A stretch of 64,000 nt of DNA from positions 434,001 to 498,000 of the forward strand of contig OZ199838.1 in NCBI GenBank assembly GCA_964304625.1. Direction: 5' to 3'. Position 1 is the stretch's first letter; every line of letters begins with the position of its first letter. Shown piece by piece: positions 1-10,556 of the stretch. The notes under the pieces were generated by a model. That model did not search any database, was not told where the DNA came from, and saw nothing but the letters and a program-made list of their open reading frames with translations. This DNA comes from Kudoa neothunni. Taxonomy: Eukaryota; Cnidaria. The position numbers and the translations under genes are program-made.

Positions 1-73
1 TTTAAAATTTCTTCCAAGTAATCGAATTCCAGATAATCGAGGTTCGATTGTACTACAAAAAAATTGGTCAAAC

Positions 74-633
74 TTAATTACTATTACAAGCATTTTTGCA
101 GTCTTCTTCACTCATAAAATTATTGGCGTTTCCTCCGCACCCAGAGTATTTGAATGTTTTGCATGAGTAGGTAGGGGGTGAACCATCAGCTGTCTTTGAA
201 AAATACCACCTCTCAGGTTGATTCGCCTCGGGTACTTTGCAAGCGCCTTCTTCTTTAGGTAATGCACACGCTTTGGACTGCTCTTCTGGTGTGAATTTTA
301 CTAATAATAAAGTTAAAAAACTTTAAATATAATGATTTACAATGATATTGACAAACAGCCTTTGACACAAAGTTGTTAAAATTTCCTAGTGAACCCAAAT
401 ATTGGAATTTTTTGCACGTTGCAGTTTCTATGTCGACATACCATCTGTCAGCTACAGCTGCTTTTTGTTGGGCTTCAGTCATCCAAGCTGGAGCCGCTCC
501 GACATCTTTTACATAAGAATCCAACGCTCTTTCTATTTTTCATTTAAATAAAGTTGAGTTGAAACAATGTAAATGTACCTAGGGAAGCTGTTTCTAATGA
601 AACAAAGAAAATTAACGAAGCCAACATTCCCAT
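74..633 (-). CDS. secreted two-domain Kunitz-type protease inhibitor, three exons
   Basis: Spliced on the minus strand: exons 579-633, 353-532 and 74-300, with GT-AG introns of 46 bp and 52 bp; about 153 residues. The start was chosen because it gives a hydrophobic signal peptide (MGMLASLIFFVSLETA). The C-terminal domain is a full Kunitz/BPTI fold: six cysteines spaced C-x8-C-x25-C-x7-C-x12-C-x3-C with RWYF, KTFKYSGCGGN and NNF motifs. The residue after Cys2 (P1) is Lys, as in trypsin-type inhibitors. C2-C3 is about ten residues longer than usual. The N-terminal domain keeps the Kunitz frame (DRWYVDIETATCKKF, GNFNNF) but has lost most cysteines; the GC is GS, and the last cysteine lies at the splice donor and is not encoded in my model. 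Known family role: secreted serine-protease inhibition. The first domain is probably not an inhibitor (inference). Confidence 0.8.
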
Positions 634-1377
634 AGGTATTGCAACAAGCTATTAAAATCGTATATTTCCGATGTCTGAATTAATATTATAAATACCTTAT
701 TTATATATCGTACATGGTTCGATTCATTAAATACGAATGGATAATATGAATAGTGACCATAAACAAAACAACCATAATGTTGTATTACGAATCAATATTC
801 AATCAGCGATCTTTGTGCTAACGCAGCCTAAAGGGATAACATTCAATCCGAAGAATTAAATTTATTTTTATATTGCGACAGTTTTTACTTTGAATATAAT
901 AATAACAATAATATTTCGGTGTTTCTTTTGGTGTTTGGATTGTATAAATTCCTCAAGTTAAACAATGATAACACCGGCAAAACCTTCTCGTAATAAATGG
1001 CATATTTGTATATATAGATACACTTACAATCAGACCAGTTTTTCAATTAAATAGCCAAAAAATCTATACAAAGTATCAAACAAGATATATAATTTATTAA
1101 TCATACAGAGTTATTTTAACCCCTTTTTAAATTTGAACAGAACGCAATATTCACCAACAAAAATTAGTTCGAATATGGGTAGACCTTAATATAGCCTAAT
1201 ACTTATTTTCTTATATCAAAGAAAGTAAACATTATTTATAAATATAAAAAAAAAACAACCAACTAAATACTGATGAAATTGCTGATTTCGATATTAACCC
1301 TCTAACAGACGAAAAACAACCACCCCTCAACGGGCTTTGGGGTAAAGAGACGATAATTGTGAAGCGTGTGGCTATCC
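634..1377. other. AT-rich intergenic stretch, no gene seen
   Basis: I find no credible coding frame on either strand. The 63-codon minus-strand frame near 1232-1423 runs across the edge of a repeat and has no recognisable motif. Confidence 0.5.
690..708 (-). promoter_or_regulatory. TATA-like box upstream of the Kunitz gene
   Basis: The minus strand reads GATATATAAATAAGG about 60-70 bp before the chosen start codon. Position and sequence suit a TATA box, but the region is AT-rich and chance matches are common. Confidence 0.3.
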
Positions 1378-1985
1378 CATTTTTAGCGTAGTTTACGACT
1401 TTTTTCGTCGAAAGTTGTTCCAAAAAATCTTATATGCTCTTCTCATCTGGAGTGAATCAAAATTTTCCTCAAAATTATAAAAATACATTTTTCTTCTAAT
1501 CGCATATATGACAGTGTAGTAAATAATATAATCTCCATGCTAAACACTAGTTCTGTATTCCACCATGAAAGAATACGATGTTGAGTACAAATTGTGCAAC
1601 AAACTGTTTATAATATTTTTAGGTTTTATTCCGCCTAAACTTACTTCACAATAAGTTATTATTAACGGTTGTTGTTCAGACATGTAGAATATTGAAAATT
1701 TATCGATAGTCAAAATATTTTTTCTATATTATAGCAATATAACTATTTTTAGTTGTGTGAATTTTTTTAATCGAATCGCTACATTATTAGATGCAGTTAT
1801 TGAGTCCTATTTGATAAATTATCACCTAAACTGTATTTAAAGAGTAGTTATAAATTGGAAAATGCATAAAAAACTAATTTGATAGTTCATAAAAATGTTT
1901 ATAATTGAGAATAATCTCTAGAGATGGAATATATTTGGACAGACTATTATGCACGAAAAATCAAATGATTTCTGTCGTTAGGTTT
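1378..1985. repeat. left arm of a ~600 bp inverted repeat
   Basis: This segment is near-identical to the reverse complement of about 9950-10556. Matching anchors include the outer CCATTTTTAGCGTAGTTTACG and the inner GGAATATATTTGGACAGACT. Similarity fades at about 1985, where the arms diverge after ATGATTTCT. No protein is recognised in it. The arms bracket about 8 kb of nested transposons. It could be two copies of one element in opposite orientation or the ends of one larger structure. Confidence 0.7.
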
Positions 1986-2200
1986 AAATCAATTTTTATC
2001 TTTAAACCCATTTTTAATATCGAACAAATTTTTTTCGCTTAAAAGTGATATAATTTATATTTTTTATTAAAATTAGAATTACATTTCTTGTCATAACAAA
2101 ATGTTTGTTAAACGGGATTATATTTTATGACTATTTAGACGTAATAATTCAGTGTAGGTTTTACTTCTTGATATTTATTTATCTAATCAAGATATATTAA

Positions 2201-5200
2201 CCCTGCCGGGACCAACCGGGGTCATTCGTGACCCCATTTTTCGTATTTTTGGATTTTTCTGTTTGAAAAAAGATTATACACGTCTCACAGTTTTTGTAAT
2301 CTAATGAAATGTAATGTTCAATTTTGTTTTTAAGTTATAACTTAAAAACTATCAAGATGATACGAGATATAATGATTTTAAGTTAACACATATCAGTAAA
2401 CCTTGGCTAAACGTAGACATAATAATTTTATTTGTTGAATTTAGGTAGCGAAATTAAATAGAATTCATCTGAAATATTGAAAATTTATGAAACCAAGTAT
2501 GGGAGGAAACATTTTGATTTTATCACTCACTTGTCGAGAGATTCCGAATAACTTAAGGGATTTGTTGGGCCGGATTACCGCGAGAAGTAAACATTTGGAA
2601 CGGATAAGTAAAATTACCTGGGAAATTTGAAATGAAATTTGTATTTAGTCATGTCGTATTACAAAGATCTGAATAAACTAATTGATGATAATGTAGAGAC
2701 TGATCAAAGCTCCGATAACGACCTTGAATTTGAAGGTGACCTATCAGATGCCTCATATTATGAGGATATTGAGGAGGATTCAGACCCGCGTTCAGACCCA
2801 TGTTCTAATTCTCAAAATGATGATGAATGCCAAACTGAGAACGATAAATCAATGTCGAAATAAGGAGTTCTGTGGGATATTACAAATCAAACAAGAACGC
2901 GAACTAGAGTTCACAATATCGTCACAAGTAACTCGGGACTTTTAGGTGATGCTAAAAATGTGAACAGCATTTCTGATTTCTTTCAACTTTTTATGTCTGA
3001 CTCCATTCTAGAGAAGATTCTAAATTACACGAATAATTTTTGTGATTCCAATAGCAAGTATGGAAATGAAAAAAAATAACCATTGAAGAGTTAAAATCTT
3101 TTATTGGGATATTAATTGCTTCTGGGCGATGTAATGGTTCAAAATTATCATTAAAAACATTTGGGATACAAACCCGCTATTCAAACAATTTTTTTTTCTG
3201 TAGCCATGGCAAGAAATCGTTTTTCTCATATATATAGAGTAATACGGTTTGATGATAGACAAACCAGACAATTTAGATTTAATTTATCTAATGATAAATT
3301 CGAACCCATTCGGGAAATTTTTAATGAAATAAATGATTCTTTCAAAAAAAACTATTCTCCTGGTTCTCACATAACCGTCGATGAAAGAATGGTGTCATTT
3401 CGCGGAAGATGCCCGTTTCGATTGTACATAAAAAATAAACCCTACACAGGTATGGTTGGAGGCATTAGAGATTCAAAACAGGTGGAAAAGGTTGTCAAGG
3501 AACTAATTGAACCATTTTTTGGATCAGGTCGTGGTGTCACCACTGATAACTTTTTTACAACGGTTCCGCTGGAAACTTTCTTGCTACAAAATAAAATTAC
3601 TTTAACGGGCACTGTTAGGCGCAATAACACTTACATTCCTCAACATTTGCTGGATTTTAAAAATCAACCTGAGCTTTCGTCCACTTTCTGTTTTTATAAT
3701 GACATAACAATGATGTCATATATCCCGAAAAAGAATCGAGTTGTTTATTTATTGTCCAGTGAAATAAATGATGGTGAAATAGAAGCGGGTGTGAGAAAGA
3801 GACCAACAATTATTCTCCACTACAATAAAACTAAAGGAGCGGTTGATAACGGTGACAGAATAACCGGGTTGTACAGTTGTTCAAGATCAACTAGAAGGTG
3901 GCCTTTACGTATGTTCATGGATTTGGTGGATATATCAGCTCTCAATGCTTATGTCATATGGACGTCCAAATTCCCTGATTGGAGAACTAACGATCGAAGT
4001 CGCAGACAACATTTCTTAAGAGATCTGTGTATCGATTTAGTACAGTCGAATGTGTTACTTCGTCAAACTGCGGGTTCCAATTATCAATCACACATAAAAT
4101 ACAGTTTTGAACTGTTTAACAAGTACACAAATAATAATGATATATCCGATTCGATAGGGTTGAGTCCTGTATATAAAAGATCAAGGTGTGTGTTTTATTC
4201 AAGAAATACTGATCGAAAAACTAACGTAAAGTGTCATAATTGTAAAAGACCTATCTGCTCATCACACAGATTTAAAAAGAATGTTGCCTATTGTCAAACA
4301 TGTAATGTAGATAGTGATTGTTATTTTTGCCGATTTTTTACGCATAAATTGAACTACCTTATACCCCACAAAATTTTAACATTAATTTTGAGCAACTATC
4401 TAAATAATTGAGTTAATTAAGCCCATATACTACCTCTTCGATTAAGGAAATTTTCTAATAAGGGTACTTAAAAATGGTGTCGTTTATTAGAATGTCTAAC
4501 TCGAATAGAGTTAAATTTGCATAATCTTATAAACTTTACATATTTTATATGTATAATAGAGTTTATTCCTAGTTTAAGAAAAATATTTTTATTTCTGTGA
4601 TCAATATAAGTGAATGCTAACAATATTATTAAATATTGCTCTAGTTTTATCGAGATTTTCTTATTAGATTATTAACTTCTAAATAGAAATATAATTTTAT
4701 TTCAATAAAAAATTTTTTTCCGAGGATTTTCATCCTTGGTTTTATTACGCAAACATCGTTACAATAAATCATAGTATTCAAATCTCTAGAATACGCCAAT
4801 CATGCCGATAAAATAGGAATTACAATATATAATTTCAAACCAAATATTCAGTATTACTCCTAAATATAAATTTCGATGAAGGAAACTCTTTGTTTTGGGA
4901 AGATATTACAATCTCACTTTAATCTCAGATTAGTGTTAAGCACGGCGAAGTTCTCAGGAAAATGTGCTTAATGGAGAAGCATGATCTTCTGTGTTTTCTC
5001 TGTTTAAAAATTGTTTCAATGTCGGGGTTCCTTGTGATTAACTTTAAATATAAAAGTGTGGTGTGTTGTCTGGTATATATTAATGAGAATTTTTTGTTTT
5101 GATTCAAATCTTTGTGATTTTCCGATGAGTAATTATTGTGATTTTTATTGATAATGTATTCGCTGTATGAAGTTCTAACAGGTTGATCTAGTTATATTAA

Positions 5201-5324
5201 ATGCATTAATTATAGAACTTACTTAACTTGTCAAAAAAATGTAATAATAAGTAAAAAATCACTGGGGTCAAAAAAGACCCCGTTGGGAACACGCGTTTTT
5301 TCCATGAGCTCGGTCCCGGGAGGG
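2201..5324 (+). mobile_element. piggyBac DNA transposon copy A, both ends present
   Basis: A TTAA is present at each edge (2197-2200 and 5325-5328), the piggyBac target site. Terminal inverted repeats are CCCTGCCGGGACC at the left and its near-complement GGTCCCGGGAGGG at the right. Just inside each end is a small GGGGTC...GACCCC palindrome. The element is 3,124 bp and carries one transposase frame. Both termini and TTAA sites survive, so it is moderately young, but the gene is disrupted. Confidence 0.9.
2639..4411 (+). pseudogene. piggyBac transposase (DDE_Tnp_1_7 type), broken in its N-terminal third
   Basis: The gene starts with an acidic Asp/Glu/Ser-rich segment, usual for the family, from about 2639 (the in-frame ATG at 2651 is also possible). 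The long frame 3161-4411 holds the catalytic core with three aspartates in family context: TVDERMVSFRG, TTDNFFTTVPL and KGAVDNGDRITGLYS. It ends with the cysteine-rich zinc-binding region (CHNCKRPICSSH, YCQTC) expected at a piggyBac C-terminus. Between 2860 and 3165 I see an in-frame TAA followed by two frame changes, one in an A-run near 3068 and one near 3155, so no full protein is made unless these are sequence errors. It lies between matched piggyBac ends. Confidence 0.88.
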
Positions 5325-5328
5325 TTAA

Positions 5329-5690
5329 TCAGTAAAACTAAAAAATGATATTGAAATCTTCTGAAAGAATTTCTTAAAGCAAAATACAGAATAACCAGTG
5401 TGAGTAATAATACAATAGGAGATTCACAAGACTCTATCGAGTTAACCCATATAACCGAGAATGGAAAATTCTAATATCTAAAAAGGGAACTGGTTAACAA
5501 ATATTTGAATAATCTCCGTTTAAATTATAAAAAGAAGTATAAATGTATTTTACGTTTTACAACTTATATTCTAACTTAATGAGTTTTAAAAATCTTGCGA
5601 ACATTTCAATCTTTCTATGTAGAGTTGATCTAAACCAGGCTTCTTGGAGATGGGAATGAACATGCTCAAATTTGCCCCCCCCCTATCTTA
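5329..5690. other. intergenic, nothing recognised
   Basis: This is AT-rich sequence between the right end of the piggyBac and the decayed Merlin. No open frame of note and no repeat was matched. Confidence 0.4.
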
Positions 5691-6675
5691 TCTTCAGAAG
5701 CTTGGTTTTCAAGACATTCCAACAACATTCAATGGTGTTGGAATGTTTGTTTCAATCCACATAACGCTCAGAGTGATTAACGGTTTGATGGTCAAACCAT
5801 GATCACTCAGAATATTATATGCATCCCATCCATCACTATAAATAGTGGTTCTGGGAGGACTTCATTAAGAATGATGGACACGAGGATCCTGGCATCTCTT
5901 TTTTCAACATAGAAATATCTAACTGCTTCTAAGTTTCTTTTGCTGTCCTCCCTTAGGGAACAAAGACAGATACCAAAGACCCAAGGCCCATCGATTCTAT
6001 TATTGTATCGGTCTCTTTGGGCCACGATCAATTCATCATCTAGAAATAGTTTAGATATTAATAAGATGTATAATTATTATCATATATAAAATCAACGTCA
6101 GAGTCTGATGCACAATATTCACTCCAAATTGTTGAATCTTTTTTCGGGTTATTAAAAGATTTTCCAGTACAATTACCTTCAATGTATATTCGTGATTGGG
6201 AGTGGGAGACTTCCTTATTTTTGGAAGTCTTCCATTTGTCAAACCCCAAATATCGACATTTGTTGTTTTCCGATTTCCTCACAACAAAATTTCGTCGATT
6301 TCTACAACGAACCCTGGACCGCCAAATTTCTCCCGGCCGCTAAAAAAATTCGAAACAACGTTTCTAATTTTTCCATACCAATACAAATGAATTTTTTATA
6401 TCAACGTTGATATTCTCGATGGAAGAAAGCATTGTGTGATCCAGGGCCCAATAATATAGGGTTTCTCAATTGAACTCGGCACCATTTTGGTTCCAACAAT
6501 AATTCATATTTAAAAACTAATGATATATTTATTAGTTAATCCCGTAAAAAATAAATATCAATGGAAAACACATAATATAATACATGTTAAAAACAAGCTC
6601 AATTCGATTTCCCCAACAAATTCTTGTGTAACCTTTAATAGGTACCATATAGTAATTCCTCTTTAAAATTTATTT

Positions 6676-6888
6676 TTAAGAAAATTGTATCATAGAAAGA
6701 ACCAATATAATATCAACCTTAGACTTAGGAACAAAAGACCTCGTATAAAAAATACGATCAAAAGATCGAGGCAGCGCATTAAAAATACGGTAAACTGAAT
6801 ATGCTTCTTTCGTATCCCAGATAATGGTCTTATCATCAGAATTCTCTAATTCTGTCAACCACGTGTGACGTTTTCTGACCGAACTCAT
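6676..6888 (-). CDS. hypothetical second frame inside the mariner, divergent from the transposase
   Basis: A 70-residue frame begins only 43 bp upstream of the transposase start and runs the other way. Its first ~58 codons are mixed-composition protein-like sequence (MSSVRKRHTWLTELENS...), and a GT that could act as a donor follows KSK. No family recognised. It may be chance, a captured host exon, or the first exon of an unrelated gene; I give it low weight. Confidence 0.2.
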   Translation of the reverse strand: MSSVRKRHTWLTELENSDDKTIIWDTKEAYSVYRIFNALPRSFDRIFYTRSFVPKSKVDIILVLSMIQFS

Positions 6889-6931
6889 TGGTTACTAAAA
6901 TTGTGTTGTCGCAAAGAAATTTCATAGTGCA

Positions 6932-8037
6932 ATGAATCCAGAAGAGAAAAATAACAATTTAATTGAATCCGATGGTTCTATTTCCGATGACAATGAAGTT
7001 CTAATTACTTCAGAGCCTAAGAAACGAGTTCAACGGAAAACAATATCGTCTGAACTGAGAGAGCAAATGTTCAACTTTTTTGAAAAGGGGAGGAGTGATA
7101 CCTATATTGCATCCGAGATGCGTCTGCCTCGGTCTACAGTCTGGTCTATTATATCCAAATTCAGGATGAGTAGAACTCTTGAACCGAAACCTAGAGGCGG
7201 AAATAGACGACCTGTTCTTTCTCCTGAACAGAAAGAAAAAATTATTAGCTGGGTAGACGAAAATTCTCTGATCTCCCTAAAAGAATTAAAAAATAAAGTC
7301 CATGAGGATTTTGGAATTGTTGTGTCGCTTAGTACAATCGACAGAGTGATCGGACAATTTCACTATACTCTAAAAAACTTAGTGAAAGTGCCAGAGAGGA
7401 GGAACTGCGCTGCGAAACCACCATTCAAAAAAGAAAGGAATACGCAGAAATGTTCAGGGAATTGGAAACGACGGTGACTCATGAGAGTATTGTTCTCATC
7501 GATGAAGTAGGGTTCTCTATTGTGACGCGACCTAAAAGAGGTAGATCGTTAAAAGGAACGTCAGCCTATTGCTTCGTTTCGGTCGCTAGAAGCAGGAATA
7601 TTTCTGTTGTCGCAGCTGTAAATAAAAGTGGAATAATTTACAGCAAAATACACGACAAGGCGGTTACAGGGAAAGACTTTAAGATTTGTTTAGAAGAGCA
7701 TAAGAATTCCTGTATAGCGAACGGTGTGCATCAACCGATTTTCGTAATGGATAAAGCAAGAATCCATCATTACACGGGATTAAAAGATTTGGTTGTTAGA
7801 GAAAATATCCTAATAAGGTATTTACCACCTTATAACTCTTTTCTTAATCCCATAGAAAATGTCTTCTCTGTTTGGAAGAACCTGGTCATCCGTAGGCAAT
7901 CCAAAAATGAAAATTAATTAAGAGTGGCCATTAAAGATTGCTTTAAAGAAATTACTCCACAACAATGCGATGGATTCTACCGCAAAATGTTGGGATACAT
8001 TACCAGGTCATCTCGTAGAGAAATTATCTTAGAATAA
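6932..8037 (+). pseudogene. Tc1/mariner transposase, DD34E, one frameshift and one in-frame stop
   Basis: The N-terminal part (6932 to about 7400) has an acidic leader, then a helix-turn-helix (ISSELREQMFNFFEKG, PRSTVWSIISKF) and a second HTH region. The catalytic part (7450-7917) has LIDEVGF, FVMDKARIHH and SFLNPIENVF; exactly 34 residues separate the second Asp from the Glu, giving DD34E. The two parts are in different frames, joined by an indel near 7400-7412. A TAA after KNEN at 7915-7917 is followed in the same frame by a plausible C-terminus (AIKDCFKEITPQQCDGFY...) ending at 8037. So the gene is damaged by two changes in an otherwise well preserved element. Confidence 0.85.
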
Positions 8038-9014
8038 AAAATATATAAATATCGGATTTAAAGTTTTGTTTTTCTTGTTTTTATTTATGTCAGAAATTTA
8101 GTAACACTATTTAATACCAAACTTAACATGGATATACGCTCTAATCTTATAATAATATTTAAAAATATGTTTGAAAGAAAAATAATTATTTTAAATTGTA
8201 AAATATTAATCTTACAGCACAATGATTCGAGTATGTAGAGTAGTGTCATCATAATTGTAAGTTACGAGATATGTATATATATACATATTTTTCTTTTAAT
8301 TATTCGTTATTAAAAATTAAATTTATAGTTACATCCATATGATTTCAAAGTTTAAATATGAATTATTGTTGGAACCAAAATGGTGCCGAGTTTAGTTGCA
8401 AATTGCCGCGTTCAATTGAGAAACCCTATATATTTATTAATTCCATTATTTTTTTGAAAAATAAATTAGTGGATCCGTTGGGGGACCCCGACGAGGATGA
8501 AAAAGTGGAACCCCCGTTTGGAGACACCTTTGTTTTATAATATTTACTCCATTCTTCTTAATGAACGAAAACAATTACAAAATTACTTTATAAAAATGTA
8601 AATATATTGAACTGTGACACCGTTCCTTTTGTTTAACGTCATCTCACTCGAAGAGGTTTTCAAATTACATTCTTTCGTAGAAATGTAAAGTGAATTACAC
8701 CTCCTGCAATCCCGGCATCTTTTTGGAACATCGATGATTAATTTATGATCCATTAAAAATTTGAATAATACTACATAGTCGTTAACAAGCACAAAAAAAT
8801 AATCGTTTCCTCTAATTGTTGGTTGAATTATTCTTAGCGCGAATGCGGACCACAAACTTGCTGGATGATGGTTTTTATGTTGTCTATATAACAAAAAATC
8901 GGTGTCCCTTTTGTATAAGCTGTTGTCGTTAACACAGTGGCTTGCAAGCCCCAGTCCGGTAACAGATTTTAACTCCCAGTTAAAGACTAAGTGCAGCTCC
9001 ACAGTTATTACCAA

Positions 9015-9949
9015 TTCAATAAAAATTAAGTTCCGTATAATATTGATCCTTTGAACGGTGCCATGATTAAAACGATATCACCTTGAATATAATTCATTAT
9101 AATTATTTAAAGAAAATATTAAGCAAAAACTAGGCGGAATATTTCTTTATTTTATAATTTTACTTCCGAAGGTCGCTTGCTATCAAACATTTCGATTTTC
9201 TTTCTCTCCCGTTCAAGTTCCCGATATAAACTTTCCGATAATAATTATTTACTGTACACATCGTTAATAAAGAGAGAGTAACCGCCATCATAACGCAAAA
9301 TTGAAAATTAGTCATATTTTGTTTTTATATAGAAAATTTTGTGGTTTCATTTTAAACATTAATTCTAAAACATGATTGTGGCGGCTAAGCCTATTAACAA
9401 TTATTATTTTGCGCGAGTCACATAACGTGTCAGTTTTTTGAATCTGTCTTTTGTGCTGCCGCTTTAATGATTATACATAAAACCCTCAAATAACAACAAA
9501 TCAGGCCAGGTTACTTTAATTTTGTTCGTTACAAACATGATATTCACATTCGGCATTGTTGGATTATGATAACTAAAAGAATAATATCTACAATAAAAAT
9601 ATTTACTTTAAAATAAATAAAATTATGTGTGTATTTTATTTCAACGTTGGGCTGAAATTTAAGAGACAGCAACCTTAGAATACTATTGTAGTTATTAGAT
9701 AATGTGATGAAAATCTCAACTCAACATATACTTTTCTTTACTACATAAAAATATAGAAAAAAGATATTAAACAATAAAAATTGATTTAAACCTATTAGGT
9801 ATTGGACGCATACCTCTTCGATATAAGGATTAGCGGTATCCGCGAACTATATTGTATTAAGGCACAACACGTGTACATTCATTTTGTTGTTGTTAAGTTA
9901 AGGTTGTCTCTTGATAGCGCACATTACGCTAGGCTTCTTAGACGTAACA
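9015..9949. other. AT-rich spacer, no gene seen
   Basis: Neither strand has a convincing frame. It separates the Merlin N-terminal piece from the right arm of the inverted repeat. Confidence 0.4.
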
Positions 9950-10556
9950 AAATCTAACAATAGAAATCATTTGATTTTTCGTTCATAATAGTCTGTCCAA
10001 ATATATTCCATCTCTAGAGATTATTCTCAATTATAAACATTTTTATGAACTATCAAATTAGTTTTTTATGCATTTTCCAATTTATAACTACTCTTTAAAT
10101 ACAGTTTAGGTGATAATTTATCAAATAGGACTCAATAACTGCATCTAATAATGTAGCGATTCGATTAAAAAAATTCACACAACTAAAAATAGTTATATTG
10201 CTATAATATAGAAAAAATATTTTGACTATCGATAAATTTTCAATATTCTACATGTCTGAACAACAACCGTTAATAATAACTTATTGTGAAGTAAGTTTAG
10301 GCGGAATAAAACCTAAAAATATTATAAACAGTTTGTTGCACAATTTGTACTCAACATCGTATTCTTTCATGGTGGAATACAGAACTAGTGTTTAGCATGG
10401 AGATTATATTATTTACTACACTGTCATATATGCGATTAGAAGAAAAATGTATTTTTATAATTTTGAGGAAAATTTTGATTCACTCCAGATGAGAAGAGCA
10501 TATAAGATTTTTTGGAACAACTTTCGACGAAAAAAGTCGTAAACTACGCTAAAAAT
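9950..10556. repeat. right arm of the ~600 bp inverted repeat
   Basis: This is the near-identical reverse complement of about 1378-1985. It abuts the first recognisable codons of the Helitron protein (LQLGRRRQFHQNAVL, about 10590), so it may be 5' sequence of that Helitron, with the left arm a truncated copy. That link is inference. Confidence 0.65.

Larger units (their letters stand above)
6459..8426 (+). mobile_element. Tc1/mariner-type DNA transposon with TA target site
   Basis: The terminal inverted repeats start GGGTTTCTCAATTGAAC and extend inward through a GTTGGAACCAAAATGGTGCC block present in inverted form near both ends (about 6480-6520 and 8358-8390). TA dinucleotides flank both ends (6457-6458 and 8427-8428). 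The element is 1,968 bp and carries a transposase on the plus strand. It is inserted in a decayed Merlin. Confidence 0.88.
5700..9014 (-). pseudogene. decayed Merlin (ISXO2-like) transposase, interrupted by a Tc1/mariner element
   Basis: Minus-strand pieces appear in transposase order. About 8583-9014 holds an N-terminal segment (FLMDHKLI... followed by a CRDCRRC zinc-finger-like pair). Near 6290-6330 comes FVVEIDE, the first catalytic acidic motif. At 5830-6030 comes RIDGPWVFGICLC...VRYFYVEKRDARIL. Near 5705-5770 come VNHSERYVD and NTIECCWNVLKTKLL, the third catalytic motif. These match the two better Merlin copies further right, motif by motif. Multiple frame changes show it is dead. The mariner at 6459-8426 sits between the N-terminal piece and the core, so it landed in this copy. 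I could not define the Merlin termini. Confidence 0.65.
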
